From contig JBMHCX010000006.1 of assembly GCA_049889695.1 (NCBI GenBank), positions 124,001 to 188,000 of the forward strand: DNA of 64,000 nucleotides, in the 5' to 3' direction. Made by a program: the position numbers and the translations under genes. Positions 8,307 to 19,500 of this stretch are shown here, one piece after another. This stretch comes from WTJH01 sp049889695. Its GTDB lineage: Bacteria > Bacteroidota > Bacteroidia > Flavobacteriales > Flavobacteriaceae. The stretch's first letter is position 1. Each line of letters starts with the position of its first letter. The notes under the pieces are model-generated. The model did no database searches, was not told the DNA's origin, and saw only the letters and a list, made by a program, of their open reading frames with translations.

Positions 8307-9869
8307 ATGAAATTTACAAATCAAATTTTTGGACTAGGTTTTGCTGTAGCCTCTCTAGTGGCTTGTACCGACCTAGAAATTGAAGCGACTGATTCTATCA
8401 TCGATAGATCAACAGCTACTGGAGGTTCATTTAATGGGGTTGCTGACGTAGACGCATCCATTACCAACTTGTACAACGACTTCCGTAGACTTGAAAGTCA
8501 AGAAAATTACCATGCTCTTCAAGAGGTGACCACAGACGAATTATTAGTTCCAACTCGTGGAACGGACTGGGGAGATAACGGTGTATGGAGAGTATTACAC
8601 AACCATACCTGGAATCCGGCTCATGCTTTTGTTTTAAATACATGGAACGATTGGAATTCAACTATTTTTAAAGCCAATGAGGTTTTAGACTCTAGAAGCA
8701 GTCCATCAGCTGCACAGACAGCACATGCAAGTTTCATAAGAGCCTTTGCAACATGGATTGTTATGGATTTATATGGGCAAGTTCCTAATCGCGAACCAGA
8801 TGAAGGGCCTGATGTAAACCCTGTTGTTATGACGCGAACTGAGGCGCTTACACGTGTATTAGCAGATTTAGACACAGCCATTGCAGGTCTACCGACTGTT
8901 GCTGCGAGTGATGTAGCTAATCAGAAAAAGGGAAGTAAAGCTTCTGCTCGTTTTCTGAAAGCTCGTGTACTTTTAAATGCACATGTATACCGAGGTGAGG
9001 CTCAAGCTTCTTCCACTGATATGGACGAAGTCATCGCATTGGTAGATGCTATCGCAGCAGATGGCTATGCGCCACAACAAGGATATTTCGATATCTTTAA
9101 AGAGTCTGCCGATACAGAGACTATCTTTTGGGTACCCACTTCTGTAGGAAACACTATTTGGAACGGACTGCACTACAACCAAGTTTCTCCTGACAATGGA
9201 GGAGGGGGTTGGAATGGGTTTACTACTCTTGCCGAATTTTACGATTCTTTTGAAGGCCCCGAAAGTAACGCTCAAGGCGGCGGACAAGAAGAGCGTCGTG
9301 GTTGGGTGCCAGATGCCACTTCTTCCAATGCTACTAATGGAGGTATCGGTTATGGTTTCCTAGTCGGGCAACAGTACAATGGTTCAGGAGAGCAAATCCT
9401 TGATCGTTCTGGAAATCCTCTTGTATTTACCAAAGCCCACGCTGGACTTTACGGAAATGGAGAAAATCAAGGAATTCGTACGATTAAATATCACCCTGTG
9501 GATGGCGCAGGAAGTTTCCGCCAGCACAAGATATTTATGCGTTTTGCGGATGCTCACTTAATGAAAGCTGAAGCGCAAATGCGTAAGGGAGATAATGGCA
9601 CAGCCTTAACATTAGTGAATCAGTTAAGAACACTTCGTGGAGCGACACCTTTACAGACTTTAACTGAATCTGCATTATTGGCAGAACGTGGTCGCGAGCT
9701 CTACAAAGAATCGATCAGAAGAACTGACATGGTTCGTTTTGGAGAGTTTACACGTAACTGGGAATTTAAAGATGCTGGATCTGTAGACGATGCGAATTAC
9801 AATATATTCCCAATTCCATCAAATGCGATTTTATCAAATCCTAATCTGACACAGAACGAGGGGTACTAA
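8307..9869 (+). CDS. SusD-like (RagB/SusD) substrate-binding surface lipoprotein
   Basis: Partner of the SusC-like barrel, 520 aa, forming the lid that captures substrate at the cell surface. A lipoprotein signal peptide ends at C20 (SLVAC). The helical TPR-like scaffold is recognisable in FIRAFATWIVMDLYGQVPNREPDE and in the C-terminal SusD segment with KAEAQMRKGDNGTALTLVNQLR, ERGRELYKESIRRTDMVRFGEF, IFPIPSNAI and NPNLTQNEGY, all typical of the family. It is followed by a strong terminator, so susC-susD can be transcribed as a short unit. The ligand is unknown. Confidence 0.95.
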   Translation: MKFTNQIFGLGFAVASLVACTDLEIEATDSIIDRSTATGGSFNGVADVDASITNLYNDFRRLESQENYHALQEVTTDELLVPTRGTDWGDNGVWRVLHNHTWNPAHAFVLNTWNDWNSTIFKANEVLDSRSSPSAAQTAHASFIRAFATWIVMDLYGQVPNREPDEGPDVNPVVMTRTEALTRVLADLDTAIAGLPTVAASDVANQKKGSKASARFLKARVLLNAHVYRGEAQASSTDMDEVIALVDAIAADGYAPQQGYFDIFKESADTETIFWVPTSVGNTIWNGLHYNQVSPDNGGGGWNGFTTLAEFYDSFEGPESNAQGGGQEERRGWVPDATSSNATNGGIGYGFLVGQQYNGSGEQILDRSGNPLVFTKAHAGLYGNGENQGIRTIKYHPVDGAGSFRQHKIFMRFADAHLMKAEAQMRKGDNGTALTLVNQLRTLRGATPLQTLTESALLAERGRELYKESIRRTDMVRFGEFTRNWEFKDAGSVDDANYNIFPIPSNAILSNPNLTQNEGY

Positions 9870-9892
9870 GATCAAATGGATATATCCTAAAC

Positions 9893-9930
9893 AAAAAGAG
9901 ACTGTATTTTTACAGTCTCTTTTTTATTTT
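9893..9930 (+). terminator. Strong intrinsic terminator between susD and the FG-GAP genes
   Basis: A perfect stem of about 14 bp (9893-9906 with 9911-9924, core GAGACTGTA/TACAGTCTC) closes on a TTTT loop and ends in a T tract. It lies only 18 bp before the next ATG, which leaves no room for a promoter. Downstream genes must depend on read-through or on a promoter inside susD. Confidence 0.92.
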
Positions 9931-9948
9931 TAGTGTATTGTGATATAT

Positions 9949-12900
9949 ATGAAAAGGCTTTGGCTGTTATTGGTCATTTTGGTTTGCTGGGGATGTAATC
10001 ATGATAGTTCCAAACTATTTCAATCAATACCCCCTGATCAATCTGGAATTTACTTTAAAAATGATTTGTATAGCACCCCATCGCTAAATATTCTGAACTA
10101 TATCTATTTTTACAATGGTGCAGGAGTTGCAGCTGCGGATTTCAATGCTGACGGATGGATTGATTTATATTTCACTGCTAATCAGGGTCCAGATCGTTTA
10201 TACCTTAATCGTGGAAACTTGCAATTTGAAGACATCACTTCAAAGTCGGGCATCCAAAACGATTCTGGCTGGACAACTGGAGTGACTCAAGTAGATATTA
10301 ATAACGATGGACTGCTAGATATCTACGTCTGCAAACTAGGGGCTTATAAATCGGTTACTGGACATAACTTGTTATATATTAACCAAGGCAATGATAGTAG
10401 AGGTATACCACAGTTTAAAGAAGCCTCCAAAGCCTACGGTCTAGACCTGATGAGTTTTGCTACACAAGCGGCCTTTTTTGATTTTGACTTGGACAATGAC
10501 TTGGATTTGTTTTTGCTCAATCATTCCGTATATCCAAATAGAAATTATGGCTTTGGAAGCCAAAGAGTCAAAAAAGATATTCTTGCAGGGGATCGTTTTT
10601 ATGAAAACAAAGAAGGATCATTTATAGATATTTCTGAACAGGCGGGAATATTCCAAGGGAAAATAGGGTATGGTTTAGGGATCAGTGTCGCTGATGTCAA
10701 CCAGGATTTGTATCCTGATATTTATGTTGGAAACGATTTTTTCGAAAATGATTATTTATATATCAACCAACAGAATGGAACCTTCCGTGAAGTTATTTCT
10801 CAAGGAGAGATGATAGACCATACCACTCATTACTCTATGGGAAATGCAATTGCAGACCTTAACAATGATGGTTTCCCTGAGATTTTATCGCTAGACATGC
10901 TCCCTGAAAATCAGGTGACCTATCAGACCTCAGGAATGGAATACTCATTTCCGATTTACCAAGAATATTTAAAAAAAGGATACCGACATCAGTTCATGCA
11001 AAATTCACTTCAATTCAATTGGGAGGGAAAGCAATTTTCCGAGATTGCATTTTTAAGTGGAATTGCCGCAACAGAGTGGTCATGGGCACCATTAATCGCT
11101 GATTTTGACAACGATGGCTGGAAAGATATCTACATCACCAACGGTATACTTGGAGCTACCAATGATATGGATTATATCAATTTTATCTCCGATACCCAAA
11201 TTCAACAACAATTAGATCAGGATAACAATACACAAGCATTGAGTTTTATTGAAAAGATTCCTTCAAAAAAAGTTTCTAATTATTTCTATAAAAATAATGG
11301 AGACCTTACTTTCAATGATGTCTCTGAGGAATGGGTTGTAGCCGAAAAGACTTTTAGCAATGGTGCTGTTTATGCTGATTTTGACAATGATGGTGATTTA
11401 GATATAGTCATCAACAACGTCAATGACTACGCACAACTTTTAGAAAATACTTCTGAAAAGAATACCTACGTACAAGTTGAACTCAATGGCCCTGAGGGAA
11501 ATAAATTTGGGATTGGAGCGGTGGTAAGTCTTGTTGGAAGTGAAACACAGCTACAACAATTACACGTTTCTCAAGGATATTTATCCAGTCTGAGTAATCG
11601 TTTGCATTTCGCAATCCCTGATTCGACCTCCACTTACGCCATCCAGGTTTATTGGCCTGATGGTAAACGAAGTAGTATAGATTCTATTTCTTTCAATTCA
11701 CGACAGCAAATTAGTTATTCTGTAGCTGAGAAGGTCAGGGAAACAAACACAACAAAAAATCAATCTTCCACCCACTACAAGGAGGTTCCAAACCTTCTAC
11801 CATATAAGCATAAAGAATATCAATCATTAGATTATAACAGACAGCCCATAGTACCATTTACCTACAGTAATGAAGGTCCCGCTTTGGCGGTGGGCGATAT
11901 AAATCAAGATGCTCTAGAGGATATTATTATTGGAGGGGCAAAAGGTCAATCGACATCTATATTTGTGCAAAAAGCTGATGGAACGTTCGAAAGTATTCAT
12001 CAAGATTTGATGTCTAAAAACCGTATGAATGAGGATACCGCTATCCAACTGATCGATATTGATTTGGACAATGATCTAGATTTATTGATTGCAAGCGGAG
12101 GGAATGAGTTTAGGTCTGGAGAAAAATTACACCCTAGGCTTTATCGAAATAGTAATGGAATTTTTACACCTGTCGAATATCCTTTTGGAGAACTCGCAAT
12201 AAATGCATCATCTATATCTAGTTCGGATGTCGACAAAGATGGAGATTTAGACGTCTTAATTACCGCTGATATAAATCAGACTAGTTTTGGCGTTCACTCC
12301 GAACATTACTTATTTCTCAATGATGGAAAAGGATATTTCAGCATGGCCTCCAAAGAATGGATCGAAGATCTTCAATACCTACCATCGATAAAAGAAGTTG
12401 AGTGGCTAGATTTCGATGGTGACGGATATGAAGATTTATTAGTAGCAGGGCATTGGTCTCCAATTACAATTTTTTCCAATACAGGAACTGGCTTAAAGAA
12501 GGTAAAAGATACTGGACTTGATTCATCTACAGGATGGTGGAATGCAGTCAAGGCGATAGATGTAGATAAGGACGGAGACTTAGATATTATTGCTGGTAAC
12601 TGGGGGCTAAATTCACTCTTTAGCGCTTCTTTAAAACAGCCAATTCGTTTATATTTGAACGATTTTGACGGTAACGGAACCGTAGACCCGCTTCTAACAC
12701 ACTATTTAGAGGATAAAGAAATACCTTTTGCTTCCAAAGACAAGCTTACGAAGCAAATGCCAATATTGAATAAAAGATTTTTGTCTTACCATGATTTTGC
12801 TAATGCAACGATAGAAGAAATGTTTGGGGAACAGCAATTATCCAAAGCCATCAAAAGAGAAATTACGGAATTACGATCGTGTTATTTTGAAAATATAAAT

Positions 12901-13245
12901 GGTCGATTTAAAAAGCACCCACTCCCAAATTTTATTCAGATGGCTCCAGTAAATGAAATCAGGCCTTTGAACGCCAAATCAGCTGTAGAAACAACCTTGC
13001 TTCTGATGGGGAACAATAAAAATATTTCTACACAATTAGGGGAAATGAGCGCTAATAAGGGATTTATAATTCGATACGAACAAAAAAGTAAATTTTCAGC
13101 CAGTCCTCAAAAGATTTTAGGAGTACAAGGTGTTGTGAAATCATCTATCCCTTTGAATATTAGTGGACAGGAGCATCTCGTTGTTGGACGCAATAATGAC
13201 AGTATAGTTGTTTATAAAAAAAATATAGCCCATGAGTACAAATAG
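9949..13245 (+). CDS. FG-GAP/VCBS-repeat lipoprotein with ASPIC/UnbV domain (first of three)
   Basis: Predicted exported lipoprotein of 1,098 aa; function unknown. The N-terminus MKRLWLLLVILVCWGC is a lipoprotein-type signal with C16 the likely lipidated residue, although the -3 Cys is unusual. At least a dozen calcium-binding DxDxDG-type loops (such as DINNDGLLDIY, DFDNDGDLDIV, DVDKDGDLDI) mark FG-GAP blades of two beta-propellers, split by an ASPIC/UnbV domain at about residues 521-595 ending in VYWPDGKRSS. The second propeller begins at NEGPALAVGDIN. The ATG at 9949 is preferred to a GTG three codons upstream. The 3' end overlaps the next paralogue by 14 bp. The architecture resembles CRTAC1-like proteins in Bacteroidota SusCD loci; a role in substrate capture or presentation is inference. 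Confidence 0.85.
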   Translation: MKRLWLLLVILVCWGCNHDSSKLFQSIPPDQSGIYFKNDLYSTPSLNILNYIYFYNGAGVAAADFNADGWIDLYFTANQGPDRLYLNRGNLQFEDITSKSGIQNDSGWTTGVTQVDINNDGLLDIYVCKLGAYKSVTGHNLLYINQGNDSRGIPQFKEASKAYGLDLMSFATQAAFFDFDLDNDLDLFLLNHSVYPNRNYGFGSQRVKKDILAGDRFYENKEGSFIDISEQAGIFQGKIGYGLGISVADVNQDLYPDIYVGNDFFENDYLYINQQNGTFREVISQGEMIDHTTHYSMGNAIADLNNDGFPEILSLDMLPENQVTYQTSGMEYSFPIYQEYLKKGYRHQFMQNSLQFNWEGKQFSEIAFLSGIAATEWSWAPLIADFDNDGWKDIYITNGILGATNDMDYINFISDTQIQQQLDQDNNTQALSFIEKIPSKKVSNYFYKNNGDLTFNDVSEEWVVAEKTFSNGAVYADFDNDGDLDIVINNVNDYAQLLENTSEKNTYVQVELNGPEGNKFGIGAVVSLVGSETQLQQLHVSQGYLSSLSNRLHFAIPDSTSTYAIQVYWPDGKRSSIDSISFNSRQQISYSVAEKVRETNTTKNQSSTHYKEVPNLLPYKHKEYQSLDYNRQPIVPFTYSNEGPALAVGDINQDALEDIIIGGAKGQSTSIFVQKADGTFESIHQDLMSKNRMNEDTAIQLIDIDLDNDLDLLIASGGNEFRSGEKLHPRLYRNSNGIFTPVEYPFGELAINASSISSSDVDKDGDLDVLITADINQTSFGVHSEHYLFLNDGKGYFSMASKEWIEDLQYLPSIKEVEWLDFDGDGYEDLLVAGHWSPITIFSNTGTGLKKVKDTGLDSSTGWWNAVKAIDVDKDGDLDIIAGNWGLNSLFSASLKQPIRLYLNDFDGNGTVDPLLTHYLEDKEIPFASKDKLTKQMPILNKRFLSYHDFANATIEEMFGEQQLSKAIKREITELRSCYFENINGRFKKHPLPNFIQMAPVNEIRPLNAKSAVETTLLLMGNNKNISTQLGEMSANKGFIIRYEQKSKFSASPQKILGVQGVVKSSIPLNISGQEHLVVGRNNDSIVVYKKNIAHEYK

Positions 13246-16200
13246 AAATTATATCCTAGGAATTATTGTTGGAATATTTTGTGCTTGTACCAACAGTACG
13301 ACATCCAACAGTGATAACTCCTCTCCTTTATTTAGTCTTCTTTCGGCAGAAAAGACAGGTGTGGATTTTTCGAATAACATTCAAAATCAAAAGGATTTCA
13401 ACATCTTTAAATATCGAAACTTTTACAATGGCGGGGGTGTTGCCCTAGGGGATATTAATAATGACGGTTTAGTAGACATCTATTTCACAGGAAATATGGA
13501 GCAAAATAGACTCTATCTTAACCAAGGAGACTTTCGCTTTAAGGATATTACAGAAGAAGCTGGGGTTGGAGGAAATAAACCATGGTCTACAGGGGTTTGT
13601 ATGGTAGATATTAATAATGATGGACTCCTAGATATCTACGTCAGTAATGCAGGGAATATGGAAGGAAACAATCACGATAATGATTTGTATATCAATAATG
13701 GTGATTTAACTTTTACAGAACAAGCGGCACAATACAACTTAGCAAAGACAGGTTTTTCTACACATGCCTCTTTTTTCGACTACGATAATGATGGCGATTT
13801 AGATGTTTACATTTTAAATAATAGTAATGTGCCAGTAAGCAGTCTTGGATATTCAGAAAACAGATATGTTCGCGCCAAAGACTGGGAAAATGTTCCGGAC
13901 ATATTCAAGGGGGTAGGAGATATGTTGCTCAGAAACGACAATGGAACCTTTGTAGATGTCAGTGAGTCTGCTGGTATTTATGGAAGTTTAATTGGCTTCG
14001 GATTGGGAGTGTTGGTCACGGATATCAATGAGGATAATTTCTTAGATATATATGTTTCCAATGACTTTTACGAGAGAGATTATTTATATATCAATCAGGG
14101 AAATGGAACATTTCGGGAGGAAATTAAAGAATGGACTCAACATTTGAGCCTATCGGCTATGGGGATCGATATTGCAGATATCAATAATGATGGCTATTCT
14201 GAAATATTCATTACCGATATGTTACCGGAGGCAGAGCAACGCGTAAAATCTGTGATGGAATTTGAGGGATATAATGTATTCGAGTTAAAACAAAGTAAAG
14301 ATTTCTATCAGCAGTACATTCAAAATACGCTGCAGTTAAATAATGGTGACGGAAGTTTTTCAGAGATAGCCTATTACAGTGGTGTTCATGCAACAGACTG
14401 GAGTTGGGCAGGACTCATGGTGGACTTAGACAACGATAGTTATCGAGATATTTTTATCACCAATGGTATTAATCACGATCTTACAGATTTAGATTTTGTC
14501 GACTTTTTCGCTAATGAAATTATTCAAAAAATGGCGTTAACGGGAAGGAGAGAATCTATTGATTCAATCATTCAAAAAATGCCCGTAAAGCCCCAACCAA
14601 ATTACGCTTACCAAAATGCGGGGAATTTAAAGTTCGAAAACGCTAATAAAAAATGGGGTTTTGATCGTCCAACCATGTCTAATGGGGCTGCATATGCCGA
14701 CCTCGATAACGATGGAGATTTGGATTTAGTGATCAATAATGTCAATGAACGAGCATTTATTTATAAAAACAATACGCAAGAAAGGCTACAAAGAAACTTC
14801 CTTAAAATTCAATTAGAAGGGACGGATCAGAACAGATTCGCGATTGGATCCAAAGTAAAATTATTTGTGGGTACTGAAGTAATTTCCCAAGAGCAGATAC
14901 CTTCAAGAGGTTTTCAATCGTCTGTAGACTATACCATGACCATAGGCCTAGGAGAACACAGCATGGTAGATTCGCTTCAAATCATATGGCCAGATGCTCA
15001 ATATAGCGTTTTGGATTCTGTGCAAGCCAATCAAACCTTGCAAATCAAGCAAAGTGAAGTCTCCAATAAAAAACTTCCCAAAAGGAAACAGCAATCGTCG
15101 AAAACATATTTGAGTCCTGTCCAAAACCAACTGACGATTCACAAAGAAAATCTGTACAACGATTTTGATATCGAAGGTCTTCTCTACAAAAAGTTATCGC
15201 AGGAAGGTCCGGCCTTAGCCGTAGGGGATGTTAATGGCGATGGAAATCAAGATGTTTTTATTGGAGGAGCCAAAAATCAACCGGCTTCGCTTTATTTACA
15301 CGAGGGAAACGGAAAACTAAAAACATACAACCAATCTGTTTTTATAGAAGATTCAGTTTATGAAGATACAGCAGCTGCCTTTTTTGATGCTGATAGCGAT
15401 GGGGATTTGGATTTGGTAGTGGGTAGCGGTGGAAATGAAATTAACTCGACTCAGACACTAATTTCACGCTTATATTTAAACGACGGAAAGGGAAACTTTT
15501 CGGTATCAGCAAATACTTTACCCTCCAAAAACAATAATATTTCTGTAATCGCTCCTGCTGATTTTGATGATGATGGTCAGGTGGATTTGTTTATTGGTTC
15601 TAGAAATATTGTTGGAATCTATGGGGTCCCTCCTGAACATCTTCTCCTAAAAAATATGGGAGACGGTACTTTTATTGATGTAACAGAATCACATGGGTAT
15701 CAGTTAAAAAGTGCAGGAATGATCACCGACGCCCAATGGATTGATTTTGACGATGATCAGCAGTTGGATCTAGTGACAGTTTCGGAATGGGGGACTCCCA
15801 AAATTTTTCAAAATGTAGGCAAACGACTAATGGAAATGCCCACAGAACTTGACCAACTAAGCGGTTGGTGGAATACCCTCAAAGTAGTTGATCTTGACAA
15901 CGATGGCGATCAAGACCTTATTTTGGGGAATCAAGGTGAGAATATTCATTATCGCCCCACAAAGAATTCCCCCATGAAAATGTGGATAAATGATTATGAT
16001 AATAACGGAACTGTCGAGCAAATTGTGACCCTTCAGCAAAACGGTAAAGATTTTCCCATTCATCAGAAAAAGGAGTTAACAGGACAACTTTTGCCGCTCA
16101 AAAAGCAAAATTTAAAGGCCTCTGAATATTCTACCCGTACCATACAGGAACTCTTTCCGGCAGATGTGATAGACAACACATTGGTTCATGAAGTTGAAAT

Positions 16201-16573
16201 GTCCTCTTCAGTCATAGCCGTTAATTTGGGAGAAGGAAAGTTCGATATTAAAAAATTACCTTACCAAGTTCAATTGTCATGTATTTGTACGATCGAATGC
16301 TTAGACGTCAATCAAGATGGAAATCTTGACTTGCTGATGGCAGGGAATAATTTTGAGTTTAAGCCGCAGTTTTCTCGCTTAGACGCCAATTTTGGAAATC
16401 TACTTCTTGGAAATCAAGATTTAAAATTCGATTGGCAAGCTTACGGGACAAGTGGTTTTTCTATCCGGAATGAAGTGAAACACATCCGTCTCTTCAAAGA
16501 TAAAAGCGATCAATCATTTATCGTTGCTTCAATAAACGATCAGGAACCTAAAGTTTTTCAAGTCAATGAATAA
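13232..16573 (+). CDS. FG-GAP/VCBS-repeat lipoprotein with ASPIC/UnbV domain (second of three)
   Basis: Paralogue of the preceding gene, 1,113 aa, function unknown. A hydrophobic signal (NYILGIIVGIFCAC) ends at a probable lipid-modified C19. FG-GAP calcium loops are abundant (DINNDGLVDIY, DYDNDGDLDVY, DLDNDGDLDLV, DSDGDLDLVVG, DFDDDGQVDLF). An ASPIC/UnbV domain spans roughly residues 536-612, ending near IIWPDAQYSVLDSV. The second propeller starts at QEGPALAVGDVNGDG. The C-terminal region shares with its neighbours a GWWN...D-D-DGD-D...GN-G segment and an LTGQ...L-K...TIQELF motif. It starts 14 bp inside the upstream gene and overlaps the next by 8 bp, so the three are translated from one message. 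No catalytic domain is recognisable. Confidence 0.85.
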   Translation: MSTNRNYILGIIVGIFCACTNSTTSNSDNSSPLFSLLSAEKTGVDFSNNIQNQKDFNIFKYRNFYNGGGVALGDINNDGLVDIYFTGNMEQNRLYLNQGDFRFKDITEEAGVGGNKPWSTGVCMVDINNDGLLDIYVSNAGNMEGNNHDNDLYINNGDLTFTEQAAQYNLAKTGFSTHASFFDYDNDGDLDVYILNNSNVPVSSLGYSENRYVRAKDWENVPDIFKGVGDMLLRNDNGTFVDVSESAGIYGSLIGFGLGVLVTDINEDNFLDIYVSNDFYERDYLYINQGNGTFREEIKEWTQHLSLSAMGIDIADINNDGYSEIFITDMLPEAEQRVKSVMEFEGYNVFELKQSKDFYQQYIQNTLQLNNGDGSFSEIAYYSGVHATDWSWAGLMVDLDNDSYRDIFITNGINHDLTDLDFVDFFANEIIQKMALTGRRESIDSIIQKMPVKPQPNYAYQNAGNLKFENANKKWGFDRPTMSNGAAYADLDNDGDLDLVINNVNERAFIYKNNTQERLQRNFLKIQLEGTDQNRFAIGSKVKLFVGTEVISQEQIPSRGFQSSVDYTMTIGLGEHSMVDSLQIIWPDAQYSVLDSVQANQTLQIKQSEVSNKKLPKRKQQSSKTYLSPVQNQLTIHKENLYNDFDIEGLLYKKLSQEGPALAVGDVNGDGNQDVFIGGAKNQPASLYLHEGNGKLKTYNQSVFIEDSVYEDTAAAFFDADSDGDLDLVVGSGGNEINSTQTLISRLYLNDGKGNFSVSANTLPSKNNNISVIAPADFDDDGQVDLFIGSRNIVGIYGVPPEHLLLKNMGDGTFIDVTESHGYQLKSAGMITDAQWIDFDDDQQLDLVTVSEWGTPKIFQNVGKRLMEMPTELDQLSGWWNTLKVVDLDNDGDQDLILGNQGENIHYRPTKNSPMKMWINDYDNNGTVEQIVTLQQNGKDFPIHQKKELTGQLLPLKKQNLKASEYSTRTIQELFPADVIDNTLVHEVEMSSSVIAVNLGEGKFDIKKLPYQVQLSCICTIECLDVNQDGNLDLLMAGNNFEFKPQFSRLDANFGNLLLGNQDLKFDWQAYGTSGFSIRNEVKHIRLFKDKSDQSFIVASINDQEPKVFQVNE

Positions 16574-19500
16574 GGTTGTTTTAGGGTTTTTGACCATTTC
16601 CCTTTTTTGCTGTACGAATGAGCCACCTTTATTTGAAGTAGTTCCCTCAAATCAAAGTGGTGTGACTTTTACAAATGCATTGAATGATAAAAGCGATATT
16701 TCAATCCTTGATTATCTGTATTACTATAATGGAGGGGGAGTTGCTGTTGGGGATATAAATAATGATGGCTACCCGGATATTTTTTTTACATCCAATCAAG
16801 GAAAAAATAAGCTCTATATCAACACCGGAGATTTTAGTTTTGAGGAGATCAGTAAACAAGCAGGGATAGAAGGGAAAAGCAGTTGGAATACAGGTGCAAC
16901 AATGGCTGATGTCAACGGAGATGGACTGTTAGATATCTATGTTTGTGCTGTTGTTGGAATTAATGGTTTTGTGGGGCATAACGAGTTGTTCATTAACAAT
17001 GGCGATAATACTTTCACAGAGCAAGCCAGTCAATTTGGCTTAGACACCCAGAGTTATAGTTCCTCTGCTGCATTCTTTGACTATGATTTAGACGGAGATT
17101 TAGATCTCTATTTGTTGAATCATGCGGTACACACACAGAACAGTTACGGACATTCAAATTTACGGTACAAAAGAAACCCCAATACTGGAGATCTATTGTT
17201 TAGAAATGATAATGGAACTTTTGTTGATGTGAGTGAGGTAGCAGGAATTTATGGAGGTGTTAATGCTTATGGGTTAGGATTAGCTACAGCAGACTTCAAT
17301 TTAGATGGGTATCCAGATATATTTATAGGGAACGACTTCCATGAAGATGACTATTTATACATCAATAACCAGGATGGAACTTTTAAAGAGTCATTGAAAG
17401 AATGGGTCGGGCATACCTCGCGCTTTTCAATGGGGAGCGATATTGGAGATATTAATCGTGATGGGTATCCCGATTTAATTTCTTTGGATATGCTTCCTGA
17501 AAATGAAAAAGTATTAAAAGCATCTGAGGGGGACGACAATGTGCAAACTCAAAAAATGAGAATTCAACGTTATGGATATCATTACCAGTTTACACGGAAT
17601 ATGCTTTTTGTGAATCGCCAAGGGGAAGATTTCATGGAAACTGCATTAATGAGTGGAGTTGCAGCAACGGATTGGAGCTGGAGTGCTTTGTTTGCAGATT
17701 TCGACAATGATTCAGAACAAGATTTATTCATTTCTAATGGGATTCCAAAACGACCAAATGACTTGGATTTCATCAAGTTCGTATCGAATGATCAGATTCA
17801 AAATAAGATAACAAAGACCCGATTGATGGATCGAAAAGCACTTGAATTGATGCCGACTGGGGAATGTCAGAATTCCATATTCAAAGGTCAAACGGGTGTG
17901 ATGTTTAAAGACAAGACAACTGTTTGGTTACCTCAGGATAAGGATGTTTCAGGAGCTACTGCTTATGCCGACTTCGACAGAGATGGCGATTTGGATCTTG
18001 TCATTAACAATCTAAATGAACCAGCGAAGATTTATAGAAACAAATCAGATGGCAAACATTCATTTCTCCAGCTAGAGTTCCAGTATAAAAAACCTAATTT
18101 TAGGGGTATAGGAACTCGTGTTTACAGCTATCACGATGGTGGACAATTGCAATCGCAATCTCTCTACACCTCTAAGGGATTTCAAGGAGCGTCGGAACCT
18201 TTAATACATTTTGGATATCAATACTCGACTAAGGTAGATTCTTTAATTATTGTTTGGCCCGATAATAGTTTTCAACGACTTAAAAATATCCCGACCAATC
18301 AGAGAATTAAAGTTTCTTATGAAAAAACAATGCCTTGGACATCAAGTATGCTTCACAAGCCAAAAGCTAAAGTGTTTAGGGAAGTGTCCGATCAAATTGG
18401 GATAGACTACACACATAAAGAAGATAATTATATCGACTTTAATAGGGAGAAATTGATCCCTTATAAGGGGTCTGACAGGGGACCTGCAGTTGCATTAGGA
18501 GATCTTAATGGCGACGGAAAAACGGATATTTTTTTAGGGAGCTCTAAGCTAGAGAAGCCTCATTTATATCTGCAGAAAAATGGAAAATTTTTCTCCGACG
18601 ATTCCAGTTTCTCCAAAAAAATAAATATTAAAGAGTTTACAACAGCGGCCATTGCTGACTTTAACGGAGACGAAATAAGCGACTTATTTGTCGGAGCCGC
18701 AGGGGCCGATTTTTCGGGCAAAGCACTTGGACTAAAGGATCATTTTTGGATTTCCGACAACGCTGGCCTCATCGAAAAAAACCTGCCCGATTATTTTGGG
18801 AATAGTTCTGTCGTGTGTGTCTTTGACTATGATCAGGATCAGGATTTAGATGTTTTTATTGGCAATCACATGCGTACTGGTAAATTCGGCACACCAACCT
18901 TAAATTTTGTTTTAACCAACGATGGGAAGGGGAATTTTGCTGTATCACAACCACCAGCGCTTCAAGAATTGGGTATGATTACAGATGCGGCGTGGGTGGA
19001 TACCGATGAAAATGGCATTTTTGAACTTTGGATAATTGGCGAATGGATGTCTCCTAGAGTTTTTACTTATGAAAAAGGAGATTTTAAACCCCATAATTTT
19101 TCCAATAAGCACCTTAAAGGATTGTGGCAAAGCATCTCATTTTTTGATATCGATCAGGACGGGGACCAAGACATTTGTTTAGGAAATTGGGGTCTTAATT
19201 CTAAGTTTAAGGCTTCACAAAAAAAGCCTTTGAAAATGTATTTTGATGATTTCGATGACAATGGACAGACAGAAACCATCGTTTGCGTAGCAAAAGAAGA
19301 TCTATATTATCCTATTCACAGTACAGATGAATTGACAGGACAGTTAATTCATTTGAGGAAAGGATTGGATTCCTACAGTAAATATGCTGGGCTAACCATT
19401 GAAGAAATTATGGGGCAAGAGACTTTACAAGAAGCTAAGCTACTTGAGGTCAATGAATTAAGATCGGGTTATCTGAAAAATGATAAGGGTAGTTTTGAGT

